Of a DNA stretch of 64,000 bases, positions 43,377-54,830 are shown one piece after another. This DNA comes from Limnephilus marmoratus (taxonomy: Eukaryota; Arthropoda; Insecta; Trichoptera; Limnephilidae): NCBI GenBank assembly GCA_917880885.1, contig OU862928.1, forward strand, positions 41,962,962 through 42,026,961, written 5' to 3'. The position numbers and the translations under genes were made by a program. Each line of letters opens with the position of its first letter. Position 1 is the first letter of the stretch. The notes below the pieces were generated by a model that made no database searches, had not been told where the DNA came from, and saw nothing but the letters and a program-made list of their open reading frames with translations.

Positions 43377-44130
43377 TGTTAGAAGCCTAATAGAACATAA
43401 CTCCATAGTCTGGTCACCCTTCTACAAAATTCATATTCATACTATTAAAAGAATTTAAAAAAAAATTCTACATTTCATAAATTTTAAACTTAACATCCCT
43501 TTAGAGCACATAAATTATCCGTCGTTAATGAATACTTTAAATATTCCAACTTTAGAAAACAGACGAAAAATAAACGACCTAACCTTTTTATTAAAATTAT
43601 TAAACTCTAAATTCGACTGTTGTGAACTCCTGCAATTAATTAATCTACGTGCACCTACACGAACAACTAGACAAACATTAACATTTTATATACATTCTAG
43701 GTACATCTCATTCCAACTATGATTTGCATTCTCCAATACAACGTTTAAATAGTCTTAGTAACAAATACTTAAAACAATATGGATGTATTTGACAATAATT
43801 TGAACATAGTAAACTTCAAACGCCATATATGCCAACTATGGATTTCTACCTATCCCATAAACTGATGTGAACAACAATTTTAAACATTTACGACCTACTT
43901 TATGTCAACTCCTATATTTTATGGACTATATTTTGTTTCTTACATTTTATGTTACCTGTATTTTGTTAACGCTTCTATTTCTTATAACCTGTATTTTGTT
44001 TTTAACATACCTATATATTATGTTACCTGTATTTTGTAAACTCATTATTTTCACTGTAATTAAAAAAAACATGTACTGCATTCTATATAAAAGCCCTATG
44101 GGCGTTTAAATAAATAAATAAATAAAATAA
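43377..44130 (+). mobile_element. LINE family B copy: RT C-terminus and 3' end
   Basis: The plus strand reads VRSLIEHNSIVWSPFYKIHI (with one change from the 49.9 kb copy), INFKLNIPLEH, NIPTLENRRKINDLTFLLK, LLNSKFDCCELLQLINLRAP and TRTTRQTLTF, then decayed sequence. The 3' end has AAAAGCCCTATGGGCGTTT (44088-44106) and AAATAAATAAATAAA. This family reaches only the RT thumb and tail here. Confidence 0.8.
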
Positions 44131-44504
44131 CATAAAAAAGATATAAAATTACCCTTCAATGCTCGCTTCTTTTTGTCGATGTCGTCATCATCCGTAACTT
44201 GATGTTTTCTAAATATGTTTTTGCTTCTATCTCTCTATTCTAAAATACGTTATTACCTCTTAAAAGTTCCCCGAAGCTTTCGCATTTTCATCTTGTTTGT
44301 TTGGATTTCGACTGGGGAAATATTTAAGCACGTTTCATAATATGAGATTCCACTATGATTTCTGCAAAGCGCATTGCCCGTGGCCCGTGGGGAAGTACCG
44401 GAATTTGGTACCTGCTCTCACCCTATCCTATTTACCCAGCATCCCCCTACAGGGATGAGTGTCGTCTTACCTCACGTTGAACATTTCATAATTTTTTTTG
44501 TTTT

Positions 44505-44650
44505 ATTAGAGGGAAATAATTTTCCTCAGGGCCTATGACATCTTAGGGGATGCTGTGTGGAGGGTTGTCTTAAGGAAAGGAAGGAGAGGAAGTTCTGGGA
44601 AGGAAAAAGGTATGAGGGGTGGATAGGAGTTCGAGGGTCAGTTTGTTCAG
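44505..44650 (-). mobile_element. LINE family C 3' end (minus)
   Basis: The inverse of the family C end: AGGGAAATAATTTTCCTCAG hairpin, GGCCTATGACATC and GGGGATGCTGTGTGGAGGGT, followed by degraded 3' UTR. It is tail-only. Confidence 0.7.
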
Positions 44651-44735
44651 GAATAAATCGTCCGATATTTAATAAATAATATGTATTTAATAATTAGTAA
44701 TAATAAATAGTCATGATAAATTAATTAATCAGTTG

Positions 44736-45080
44736 TAAATCATTGATTCGAAAATTTTGGCGATAAATGAAGCTATAAATCATTTAATCGAATATTTAAG
44801 TTTTAAAACATGTAATGGAAGATAAGCTATACATCATGCAATCGAAGATTTAAACGTAAATAATTTAATCGAAGATTTAAGCTTTAAATCATTTAATCGA
44901 AGATTTGAGATTTAAATCATTTAATCAAAGATTTAAACTACAAATCATTTAATCGATGATTTAAACTATAAATCATTTAATTGAAGATTTTAACTATAAA
45001 TCATTTAATTGAAAAGTTAAGATTTAAATCATTGAAATGAAGATTTAAGCTATAAATCATTTAATCGAAGATTTAAGCTG
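44736..45080 (+). repeat. AT-rich tandem array, ~28 bp period
   Basis: About twelve units of TAAATCATTTAATCGAAGA + TTTAAGCT with substitutions (AATTGAAG, AATCAAAG, AATCGATG). Because ATCATTTAATCGA and TTTAAA are partly self-complementary, the array has strong hairpin potential. Confidence 0.9.
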
Positions 45081-45084
45081 ATTC

Positions 45085-46030
45085 GTGACAATGCACGAGG
45101 GTCAAAATAACCTTGCGGCCACTCTTTGCTACTTAAAAACGCTTATGGATTTCGATACGAGTTATGCCCGACCACCAAACAAGATAGGTAATTCACAATT
45201 AAGTGGTACTCACTGCTGTTATGTCTTTTGGCATGGTTTCCATTTGGTAACAGATAATATGTCCATAAGCGCTCGATAATTGGGGTTACTTTATAATCCA
45301 CGATAGAAATCTGAGTCACGAGTCGATTCACAAAAGAAGTTCACACAAAGCATACGATACGATAAGGTTAATACTTTATGTCACGATAAGATAAATAACA
45401 CTTCAACGTAGAGCGAAATGTCACGATACGATGATGGTTAACAAAGGACAGGCGATATTGCGGTACTTGACTCATGTCCACCATGTAGGTAGGTACACTT
45501 AACGTGCGGAAGTCCAAAATCTGGATTCCTCCGATCTGCTAGGCCGATCGGAATACAAATACGAATGAAACCCATCAGCGTTATGAAACATAAGCACTAA
45601 ATCATATAATCCAAGATTAAAGAAATGTCATCAAAACCAATCAATAACGCATCGTATTATTTTCTAATAAATATATATTTTTAATATTTATTTTTGCAGC
45701 ATCCTCTGTTATAGTCCGCTGCTAGGCAGTATATGGCAGTGCCTACATTCTATATATATGTATATTCCACGCAGACAGGGAGGCAAACACGCGGCTTCGC
45801 GAGCTAAATTAAATATTTGCCAAGTGTTATAAAATACATCAGAAATATCAGAACACGGGGAATATTCAGACGTCACGTCTCAGTATTATTGTGGGACAAC
45901 TTTCAGGATTTTGGTGTTCGTTCTCAAATGAGATGAAGCAAACTGGAAATATTTCAATAAAAACTAGAATTGAACATGAGAAAGAAATAATAATAATCAA
46001 ACTACGGTAAACAAAAAATTCAAGATTTTA
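45085..46030. other. unassigned sequence
   Basis: No domain or repeat was recognised. There are several ACGATACGATAAGG-like short repeats at 45350-45445. Confidence 0.45.
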
Positions 46031-46034
46031 AACC

Positions 46035-46300
46035 TTAAAAAATACGACGATCAGATAGTTTCACAAAGAGATAACCGAAGTTGGAATGGATTTCTAAAAA
46101 AATCAATAAATTAACAATAAACATGTATATATCACCCAAGTATTGGTTTCCCTTAGCTTGAAACCGCTGTACCGGAGAATGAGCAATTGCGCTTATATAT
46201 GCTGCAATAGAACAGAGTATTGTTCTTGTATCGACTATGCACAGGTTTATAAGTTGCAGGAGTTCGGAACCCTCTAATTTGGAGTTCAATTTAATTTTAA
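46035..46300 (-). pseudogene. LINE family B RT C-terminal fragment
   Basis: The minus frame reads LNSKLEGSELLQLINLCIVD, AHSPVQRFQAKGNQYLGDIY. It matches the end of family B (43.5 kb and 50.1/55.5 kb copies). About 70 codons remain. Confidence 0.65.
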
Positions 46301-46617
46301 ATAATAATAATAATAAAAATCAATCATTTTAAATACATGTAGGATTACGAAAGATTTAAAAAAAAAATATTTATACAGCCAGGAGTTCTACCGAGCCGCA
46401 CCCTCTGATATGAAAATATCTGGAAATGTCGGTGAATTATTTTCCCATTTGGTCTCTGGTAGGTTGTTCTTGGTAGTTGTTCTTGTATTGTTTTGTATTT
46501 ATTATACTTACATAGTACACTTGCACAGCGCGGATTGACTAGATGATCATTTGTGGAAAAGTGTGTGAAAGGGTTTAGTTTTTCCTGTGGGAAAGATTTA
46601 GCCCGGACATAAAGTCA

Positions 46618-46860
46618 TAATAAGAAAAATAAAATAATAGTCTTTATTCAGGCAGTAAATTATATAACATTATTTATAATAAACTTTCAATATTTATATC
46701 ACTTATCATGCATCGAATCCCTATCTATATGTCACTAGTTGACCAAGGCCTCCTCCAACTGTCGCCATTTCTCTCTATCATTAGCTACTCTTGTCCACGT
46801 ACCACCTGCTATGGCTTTGATGTCGTCAACCCACCGTCTAAACTCTAAATGGTGTACCTC
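46618..46860 (-). pseudogene. RTE-type LINE tail and 3' UTR
   Basis: The minus strand reads RRWVDDIKAIAGGTWTRVAN and DREKWRQLEEALVN before a stop near 46739, the RW.DDI...DR..W...EA ending of RTE-like proteins. AT-rich 3' UTR and AATAAAGAC follow toward 46618. Confidence 0.65.
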
Positions 46861-46899
46861 GTTTACTCTTCTTTAAGAAATTTAAATCTACTATTTTAA

Positions 46900-47330
46900 G
46901 GCTGTCTTCTGAATCGAATATGAATTTTTGAAATACTTAATAGGAACGGATAATTTTTATATTCTAGCGGGATATTTAATTAAAAAAATTGTAAAACGTA
47001 GATTTTTATTTAAATGTTTTTAATGCGAATTTCGTATGTGGGAGACCAAACTACTTAAATGTATTCAATTTGGCTTCTAACGAGAGACACGTAAAATTTA
47101 ATGGCTTGTACGCAATTAAAGTTTTTGGTGATTCTTAATTCAAAGCCTATATACATTAGTTCACAGTTGGATGTGACTAGCATAATTTAGTTTTTCATCC
47201 AAAATCCTACCAAGATCTCTCATTTCCCTAACTTTTTCTAAAGCCGTGTTGTAATGGAATCTATATTTATATAAACGAATCCCTGTTTCCCTTGGTCACG
47301 CCATAACTTCAGATCGATCTTACCTATTTA
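46900..47330 (-). pseudogene. LINE family B RT fragment
   Basis: The minus strand has VREMRDLGRILDEKLNYASH, GF.LRITKNFNCVQAIKF, YVSLVRSQIEY and VVWSPTYEIRIKNI with frameshifts and stops. This extends family B upstream of what the 43.4 and 49.8 kb copies show. Confidence 0.65.
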
Positions 47331-47333
47331 ATT

Positions 47334-47580
47334 AATATTTTTTAAATTCTTTGTAGAAGGTTCTTACGGAAAGAAAAATAAACAAAAATTGCGCAGAAAA
47401 TTGAATAATTTAGGAAAACTTAACGACTATTTTAACTTCGTACGTTTGACAGTGCGCGCGTTTGATGAATGTGAATTTAGCAGGCAGCTGTTTTGTTTTT
47501 TGTAACCAAAGAATTGTCTATGGATTTTTTAAATTGAAGATATTTTAAATAGGTACCTATGTTAGGTACCAAATTAGATT
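47334..47580 (+). mobile_element. Helitron H1 internal fragment
   Basis: The inverse of 61350-61610: GGTTCTTACGGAAAGAAAAA, AATTGCGCAGAAAATTG, ACGTTTGACAGTGCG and ATAGGTACCTATGTTAGGTA. Both ends are missing. Confidence 0.65.
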
Positions 47581-47584
47581 GATT

Positions 47585-48300
47585 GTTAAATTTGTCAATG
47601 TGTCTAGGAGTGACAGACGTATAAATCCACTTCTCCCAGTGCGGTGCAAGGAGATGAGTCGACAAAGTCCCGCTGGATGGGTCAAAAAGTCTTCCTCAAC
47701 CAGTCTGTCCCGATCCGGCCCGCCATGCAGCATGTGGGCAAACAAATCCACCGCCAAGATCTAGACCAACCTAATATCCAATAAATAGTTGGAAAAAAAT
47801 GTTCATAACAATAATATCATCAAAAATCAAATTTAGAAAATAAATTTGCTGCACATTCCATACTCTCAGTATCGTCCTAGTAAAATGACAAGCATTAAAA
47901 AAAGTTTCCTTAAATGGTTTTGCACGTGTTTGGTGACCAGATTTTTAATTTGGGAGGCGGATACGGGTACCACCACCCCAAGAACCGTTTATTGGATAAC
48001 CAACACCCTTGTCGTAGGTCTCCCTAAGCGGTTGGCTATGTTTGGTGACTAAACAGAGGTGACCGGGTTCATGGGGAGGTTTGTCTAGGTCTTGGCGGTG
48101 GATGTGTTTGCGCACTTACTGCGGGGCGACCGTTTAGTGAGAGACTGGTTGGGGGAGACCTTTTGAGCGGGACTCCCGAACACACATACCCAACCCTCAT
48201 TTACTTCTCAGAACTTCCTCTCCTTCCTTTCTCTGAAAAGTCCCTATACACAGCATTCCCAAAGATACACAGCATTTCCTCGGGGCCAAGGAGTCTAACG
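47585..48300. repeat. composite of SINE and repeats E/F
   Basis: In order: repeat E-like (47585-47770), a SINE body piece (47840-47945), inverted repeat F (47945-48025), inverted repeat E (48050-48180) and a weak family C end (48200-48290). The joins are abrupt. It is a repeat mosaic with no gene. Confidence 0.5.
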
Positions 48301-48720
48301 CTCCACCTCATAGATCGTCTAACAACAAAGACATTAATCGTACGATCACCATTTTCCTCACGTAGGCCCAACAGCAGAGTTCTAAATCAGGCCCGTGGTA
48401 GAATCATTGCGGAGATAAACCTGGCCATCCATCCCGCCCCTCCTCTTGCCCGTCTCCTTGATCCCGCCGGGGATCGAACTGCGGCACTGCCTCTGTCTTG
48501 TAATTGAAATTGACTATCCTACACACCGAGTCGCAGACTCTGTGAGTTGGTAGGAGTACCAATGAACGGATTTTCCCTAGAAGTGAGATTTACACCAATT
48601 TGAAATAAAACTGATTTTACCAAGATAGCTTTCTACCCCGAAACCACATATCTACATTTTACATTCCAAAGATTTGTATTTGCTTTAAAAATGATTTCAT
48701 TTTTTTTTTTAAACTAGGTA
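48300..48720. other. unassigned sequence
   Basis: A GC-richer stretch (48400-48500) has an open frame with PPLARLLDPAGDRTAALP. The codons for DPAGDRTA resemble the box-B region of a tRNA-like head (GGGGATCGAACTGC). No gene is called. Confidence 0.35.
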
Positions 48721-48724
48721 ACCT

Positions 48725-49440
48725 TTTTCTTACATTGTCTCCACACAGGAGGTCCTGGGGAAAATATTAAATAATAATATTGTTAGGAGGTCAAATGATC
48801 TTCCTCAACCAGTCTCTCCCGTTCCGGGATGCCACTCAGTTTGTGAGCAGAAGCATCCGCCGCCAAGGTCCGGGCGAATCTCACCAAATGAACCCTGGCT
48901 CCCCTGTTTAGTCACCATACGTAGCGAAACACTCGGGGTGACCTATGGCAGAGGTGTTGGTAATCCAATAAATGGTTTCCGGAGCGGCGCTACACATATC
49001 CGCCTCCCAAATTACAGAACTACCACCCAGTTATTGTAGATGGGAGGAGATAAATAGGCTGGCAAATCGCTTCATAGCCGGGCTGATGAACTCACGAACG
49101 AGTCGAAGAAACGACCCATTGTCATGTGACAAATATCAAACAAATTTTCGACGTGCTTTTTGGAGTGATTATGCACTGGTGATGAAGGGATCCATAACAC
49201 TTTTTTTTTGGAGCATCTTTCGTTGAAAAGCAGTAGAATATGGCAGTACTCTCAGCTGATGCCTGTGCTCTAAAGATTGTAAACGGAAATCAAGGTCAAA
49301 GATGTTCAAATGCCTTAGGGATCCATACCACAGATGGAAGCATATATACATACCAACAGTTCTCGCACTTGCGATTTGTGTAGGGTTAGCAGTTGTGTGG
49401 ATACTATTAAAGTATCTGTGAGCCCTGTACGGAGTTGACA
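48725..49440 (-). pseudogene. LINE family C copy, degraded, with repeats E/F inside
   Basis: Plus 48735-48765 is the inverted 3' end (CTCCACACAGGAGGTCC). Repeats E and F occupy 48785-49020. The RT-derived part (49025-49440) matches 20650-21100, with landmarks GAACGAGTCGAAGAAACGAC, ATGCACTGGTGATGAAGGGA and GATTTGTGTAGGGTTAGCAG. No open frame survives. Confidence 0.6.
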
Positions 49441-49449
49441 TTTGAGAAT

Positions 49450-49785
49450 TTTTAATAAATTTCAACAGAAGTCAGGAAAAAATAAGTTATCTTCATGCAC
49501 ACGAATACGCCCACAACACAGTTCTATCGATTTATTTGTTCGGTGGTTGGTACAATGGCAGATTTATCTGCAGAGAGGTGTCGAGGAGGTGGAAAGAAAT
49601 GGGCTGGTCGTTTGTTTTGTTGGCGCGAGGTGTTTTTAACGTGGTGATAAGAATGATCAACTGTGTTGGGGGTGTAACATATATTTTCTTCGTCCCTCTT
49701 GGCTTCAATGATTGTATAACTGTAGAAAGTATGATATCAGGTTTTTTCCAAACATTTTATAAGTAGGTCATATCCACCAAATTGT
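49450..49785. other. unassigned sequence
   Basis: An open frame (49536-49766) with GGWYNGRFICREVSRRW has no domain I recognise. It is probably not a gene. Confidence 0.4.
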
Positions 49786-50144
49786 AAACAAAGGTATGAA
49801 AACACTAGGTTTCGTACTAAGAACAACCAAAAACTTTAATTCCATACAAGTCATTAAATTATTATATGTATCTCTAGTTAGAAGTCTAATGGAATATAAC
49901 TCGGTAGTTTGGTCTCCATCTTACAAAATTCACATTAATAACATTGAGCGAATACAACAAAAATTCCTGCGTTTTATAAATTTTAAATTAAATATCCCAC
50001 TAGAAGACTTGAAATATAATTTATAATTAAATGTTTTAAAAATACACATACTAGAAGATAGACGTAAAATAAACGACTTAACATTTTTATTCAAAATACT
50101 TAACTCTAAATTTGACTGTTGCGAACTACTGCAACTCATAAACT

Positions 50145-50801
50145 TGTGACGTTAAATACTTACTTGTAATTCATTCCCTCCAAACCTGGTCATCCATCCA
50201 TGAATAGAATAAATAATCACATACAAAGCCAGCAAGCAAGCAATGAGGTTAGGTAGCAATAATAAGTAGGTATGTGAACAATGTATAATTTATTGTAAAA
50301 AATCAAACCCTGCCCTTGGAACATATTATAATGATTCGCTATGAGACTCTAAGTTAAACAACAGAATTAATCATCAGGGGTGACTGGTTACGATGTATCG
50401 TACCCAGCTGTAAATGTTTAAAGTTTCTCGACACGTGTCAATAAGAAAGAAATTATATTGTAACGACATAAGAAAATTACTGATGGGCGCCTGTGACGTA
50501 AAACGTAACATATTTATGAATCAGTAATCCCTAAAAATAATCTATAAAGCACAATCTCGATCTGTTAAAAATATAAGTAATTTAAATCTCACTTCTCGTG
50601 ATCCAAAATGTCTTGAGTCCAGCCATACAACAGCCCGTCACACAAAAACACCTGCTCGATCTGTGGTACTCCCGTCAACCGAAGCGCCCGAACTTTTTCC
50701 GAAGCATCTTGAAACATCTGCCGCCCCTTCGGAGTGCAATGCTGCCAACCAAATCATGCGAAATTTGCGAATCGCTCACGACGCTAGCAGCAAATGTTAC
50801 A
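50145..50801 (-). repeat. 3' LTR of the gypsy element
   Basis: 657 bp. Element-sense ends are TGTAACATTTGC and AACGTCACA. It is identical to 54831-55487 apart from one visible substitution. Short open frames inside it are not genes. Confidence 0.92.
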
Positions 50802-50820
50802 TTACCCCTCCACCAAAAAG
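50802..50820 (-). other. polypurine tract
   Basis: On minus CTTTTTGGTGGAGGGGTAA directly precedes the LTR TGTAACA. This is the expected position and composition of the plus-strand primer. Confidence 0.8.
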
Positions 50821-51102
50821 AAAATATTTCCTCCTGGAAATCAAGTGGTCCATGTGTCACTTCCTGAAGAGAACTGCATACTATGTGAGCCTTGGTCGTA
50901 AATGTTAGTCATGGAAGATGCCAAAATATAAGGATTGTCAGCCGGAAGGATCCTGGTGATAGAAGTACTCCCAATCCATATAATGTACCTCATGGAAGAA
51001 GCGGTGACCACCGTACTGCAATACTGAAGCCATGACATAATGCGATGAACAGAAAGACGCATCAATCTATGCAGCTTCTCTCCAATTATGATGCATTCAA
51101 TA

Positions 51103-51419
51103 ACTGATGACCCAAGATGGCCCAAGGTAGAGATGAAATATCTGGTCCGGAATCTCAAATTCAGCTTCTTTTGCTATTAATTTCTTCCAAAACTGATGAC
51201 CCAAGATGGCCCAAGGTAGCGATGAAACATTTGGTCTGAAATCTCAAATTCAGCGTCTTCTGATATTACTTTCTTCCAAAACTGATGACCCAAGATGGCC
51301 CAAGGTAGCGATGAAACATTTGGTCTGAAATCTCAAATTCAGCGTCTTCTGATATTACTTTCTTCCAAAACTGATGACCCAAGATGGCCCAAGGTAGCGA
51401 TGAAACATCTCAAATTGGA
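51103..51419. repeat. 89 bp tandem repeat, 3.5 units, in the gypsy 3' region
   Basis: Units start at 51103, 51192, 51281 and 51370 with ACTGATGACCCAAGATGGCC and contain GGTAGCGATGAAACAT and AATTCAGCGTCTTCTG. Units 2 and 3 are nearly identical, unit 1 is more diverged, unit 4 is truncated. The function in the element is unknown. Confidence 0.92.
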
Positions 51420-53190
51420 GCAGACGAAAGTCATTAAGTGAGGTTCTGTGTAGGTGATGAAATTTTTCCCGCGCTGCTAGCTCTGCCGTCCAAAAGGAAT
51501 GAAGATGTATTATGATCAAGACTGCATCTTGTGAAACTGAAGAAAATCCTTGAGTGTGGTTCTGCATACAATGAAGAAATTTCCCCGTTCTGATGAGGGT
51601 TGACAATGCGCCGCTGAAGAGTATTCAGAAGTGAGATTTCTAACTAACCGCTCCACTAAAGCTTACATAATGTTACTGAGTAAAATTGCATGAAAAAGCT
51701 AAACTAAATTAAGAATGAAATGTGCTTTACCTACTAAAGGAAAACTATCCAAAAAAATTTATATGAACAGGAAGTACATAACTCTCATAGATAACCTACA
51801 AGACTGAATACCTAATTAACCTTCTAAAGTTCAATTTAATGAGGAAGATATTACATAAAATACTAAAGTCCAAACACAAACATTTATTCTTAAATCCCAG
51901 TTTGAAAAAAACACCCCTGACACCTGTCGATCAAAAATAAAGTAATAGTCGAGAATCAAACCATTAAACTTCAAAAAGTAGTGACCCCACTTACAGAATG
52001 AAGACATCTGTCGAAAAAAAAAAAAGTTACCCAAAATAGAAGTTCCCAAAAAAAATTGGATTTGAACATGAATAATTCCCCTAGTATTAGATAGCATAAT
52101 TGTAATCAGCAATTAAATATAAGACAATAATTTATTGTAATAAATATTTAACTCAGAATTAATTTTTCTCACATTCGACAGGGTGTCCAAATTCGCTCGA
52201 GCTCTAAGCGAACCTCAACAACCAGTCGAATATGGAAATAAAATTGTAGTAAACAAACTAAGTTCAAAATCTTTAGTATAAATAGAGGATAAAATGCATC
52301 CAGAAATTGACCATGGAATTAAAAATTGTTTAACCAATATTGTAAAACAAAACAATTACAAAACCCTTTATAATAATCTTAAAACAAAAATCCACAGCGG
52401 AATTAACTTAATAAATGTATTTATATTATGCTTACTCATCAAATATATGTACCGATGTTATGTATATCATAAAATAATAACTTAAGTATCATAGAATAGA
52501 ACCTTAAGGAATATGTTCACTATTGCGTGTGAAAAACAACCATCACCATAACCAGAGTAAACAAATTGGAACAATGCCCATGCCATACGTTTCCTAAAAC
52601 GATATGAAAAATAGATAATTTTGAGCTTCTGAAGCTATAGCCTTTTTCATATAAATATATATATTTTTTTTCCCATGGAAATTATTCCAAAAGACACCAA
52701 CATAATGTAAGTGAAACAATAAGGTATTCTAGGTTTCTACACACTAATAGCAATAATGATACTACGCTAAACACCTCTATACATCCGCAAAAATACACAG
52801 TAAATAGTTCAATAAAAATTAAAATAAAAGGTTTTGAAAAACTATGTAAAAACGGTTTTGCTACAGGGAAACAAACCGAAATTACAAGTAAATTCAATGT
52901 ATGAAAATGATGATCAGTCACTTTCACACGTTGAACTTCATATGCTTAAGTATACGCATTATACACTTGCAAAGTACAACACATACGTGTAATATCTGAA
53001 AACACAAACACTGACAAGGACAATGCAATCAACGTGAGGACGTAAGGATAAGTCACGTCACCACGCTGAATGATCCACATGCAATTGCTGGATATGCATG
53101 CAAATACTTAGAACACATATAACATTCAAATAAAATGACAAAGAAAATCTCTCAACGGAGATAAGAAAAACCCAACCCCTATTGAAATAA
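51420..53190 (-). other. non-coding internal region of the gypsy element
   Basis: This lies between the integrase stop and the 89 bp repeats. The longest minus frames (for example 52682-52927, 81 codons, hydrophobic) show no envelope motif. A plus-strand frame of 63 codons (52294-52485) has one hydrophobic stretch but is antisense. The region may be a worn envelope gene or a long 3' UTR; the sequence does not decide. Confidence 0.5.
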
Positions 53191-53192
53191 CC

Positions 53193-54830
53193 CTAACGAT
53201 CAACTGGAGTTTCAGATTTAATAATGTCTTTTAAATGATAAATACCCAGTTTTTTGCCATTCATGTCAGCTAACTGATATGCTACTGGAGAAATTTTCCC
53301 AATAATCTTGCTCCTAATGAATTTAGGTGCCAATTTTGCTGAAAAGTGTTTACTTGCATCTGATAATACGAATGATCGCCTCCATACGGTTTCCCCAACC
53401 CTAAATTGAATATCTCTACGACGCAAGTTGTAGTTCAGCTTGTTACGTTCGTATGACTGCCTTAACGATGTTCGTACCTGTGAAAAAATGTCATTTAATT
53501 CCTCTAAACCTGACGCCCAAGAGTCACGCTTAGCAAACGTAATTTCTTCAGCATTGAAATCAGTGCCTAAATAATCTTTTCCTGAAATGATGATCTCTCT
53601 GCCAAAATTAAGAAAGAACGGAGTGTAACCTGTGACTTCATGGACTGCAGTGTTAATGGCTAACTCAATTTCTGGAAGATGATTCGCCCAGGTTCTGTGG
53701 TCAGATCCAACATATGAACCAAGCGCTGCTACCAAAACCTTGTTAACACGTTCCACAGGATTGTTCTGAGGATGATATCTGCAGTTATAAAACAGGTGAC
53801 GAATATGAAACTTATTGGCTAAAGCTTTCATATCACGTAAAATGTATTGAGGACCATTGTCCAACACAATGGTGTCCGGAACTCCAAACTTCAGGAAAAT
53901 TTCATTCTCTAAAATGGAAGCAATATTCAACCCAGTAGCCTTCCTCAGCGGGAACAGCCTCGTGTACTTAGAAAAGAAATCAGAAACTACCAAGAGATAA
54001 GTATAACCTTTCTTGTATGAACTCGGATAAGGCCCCAGTAAATCAGTTGCAATCATTTGCCAAGGGCGCTGAACCAATTTGGGATTTCCCATCAGACCTG
54101 GCGGTAACAAATTAGTACTCTTGTAACCTAAGCATATCTGACATTTACCGATGAAAGCTTTTACATCAGCAGACATTTTAGGCCAATAATATTTGTGTCT
54201 AATTCTGTTCAGGGTTTTTAAAATCCCAAAGTGGGCGCAAGTAGGAGGAACATGGTGCTGTACAATTAAACTATTCCTGAGTTCCTTCGGAACTACCTCT
54301 TTCCAGTCGTAGGACCTATGTAAAGCCTCCATACTCTGGATATGTTTATAGAGCCTATCGTTAGTAATTCTCCACGCCGGATACTTCTCAGGATTTGCCA
54401 AAATTTTCTCCTTTAATTTGACGTACCATTGGTCCGATGTAGAAAAATTTTGACTGATCGTATTAACCTGTAAAGGATCCCGTGATAACGCATCAGGAAT
54501 TACATTGTCCTTACCGTTTCTATGAATAATTTCAAAATTGAACTGTTGTAACCTGACTGCCCAGCGCGCGAGCCGTCCTGAAGGCGATTTTAAGCTGGTC
54601 AACCACTTCAGGCTGTAGTGGTCTGTTATAATCTTTACCGGAATAGGCGAACCCTCAATATAACCCCTGAATTTTTCCAACGCGAAAATCATAGCATTTA
54701 ACTCTCTTTCTGTGGTAGAGTGGTTCCTCTCTTGAGCAGAAAGTGTTCTTGAAATGAAAGAAATAGGGTGTTCTAACCCCTTATCATCCATTTGTGAAAG
54801 ACATGCTCCGAGCCCCACGTTGGGCGCCAA
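53193..54830 (-). CDS. gypsy pol remnant: RNase H + integrase
   Basis: 545 codons without a stop. Residues 1-120: RNase H missing its first strand and first catalytic Asp, with STTERE (Glu41/43), TDHYSLKWL (Asp70) and PDALSR (Asp113). Residues 190-235: integrase zinc-binding HHCC (His192/193, His200, Cys230, Cys233). Residues 255-400: catalytic core with TDLLGP (Asp263), VLDNGPQY (Asp324) and NNPVERVNK (Glu360), a DD35E triad. Residues 470-540: C-terminal domain with VGETVWRR and LAPKFIRSKIIG. Gag, protease and RT are absent. The first codons (APNVGLG) overlap the primer-binding site, and there is no ATG at the 5' end (TTG). Confidence 0.9.
   Translation of the reverse strand: MAPNVGLGACLSQMDDKGLEHPISFISRTLSAQERNHSTTERELNAMIFALEKFRGYIEGSPIPVKIITDHYSLKWLTSLKSPSGRLARWAVRLQQFNFEIIHRNGKDNVIPDALSRDPLQVNTISQNFSTSDQWYVKLKEKILANPEKYPAWRITNDRLYKHIQSMEALHRSYDWKEVVPKELRNSLIVQHHVPPTCAHFGILKTLNRIRHKYYWPKMSADVKAFIGKCQICLGYKSTNLLPPGLMGNPKLVQRPWQMIATDLLGPYPSSYKKGYTYLLVVSDFFSKYTRLFPLRKATGLNIASILENEIFLKFGVPDTIVLDNGPQYILRDMKALANKFHIRHLFYNCRYHPQNNPVERVNKVLVAALGSYVGSDHRTWANHLPEIELAINTAVHEVTGYTPFFLNFGREIIISGKDYLGTDFNAEEITFAKRDSWASGLEELNDIFSQVRTSLRQSYERNKLNYNLRRRDIQFRVGETVWRRSFVLSDASKHFSAKLAPKFIRSKIIGKISPVAYQLADMNGKKLGIYHLKDIIKSETPVDR
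54812..54829 (-). other. primer-binding site, tRNA-Lys type
   Basis: On minus TGGCGCCCAACGTGGGGC lies one base inside the 5' LTR. It is complementary to the 3' end of tRNA-Lys(CUU), including CCA. The same bases are in frame as the first RNase H codons. Confidence 0.8.

Noticed and set aside
52294..52485. 63-codon plus-strand frame with one hydrophobic stretch
   Set aside because: Antisense to the element, AT-rich, and with no recognised domain.
52682..52927. Hydrophobic 81-codon frame as a possible gypsy envelope
   Set aside because: No signal peptide, furin-type site or fusion motif is visible, and the length is far too short; kept only as part of the non-coding region.
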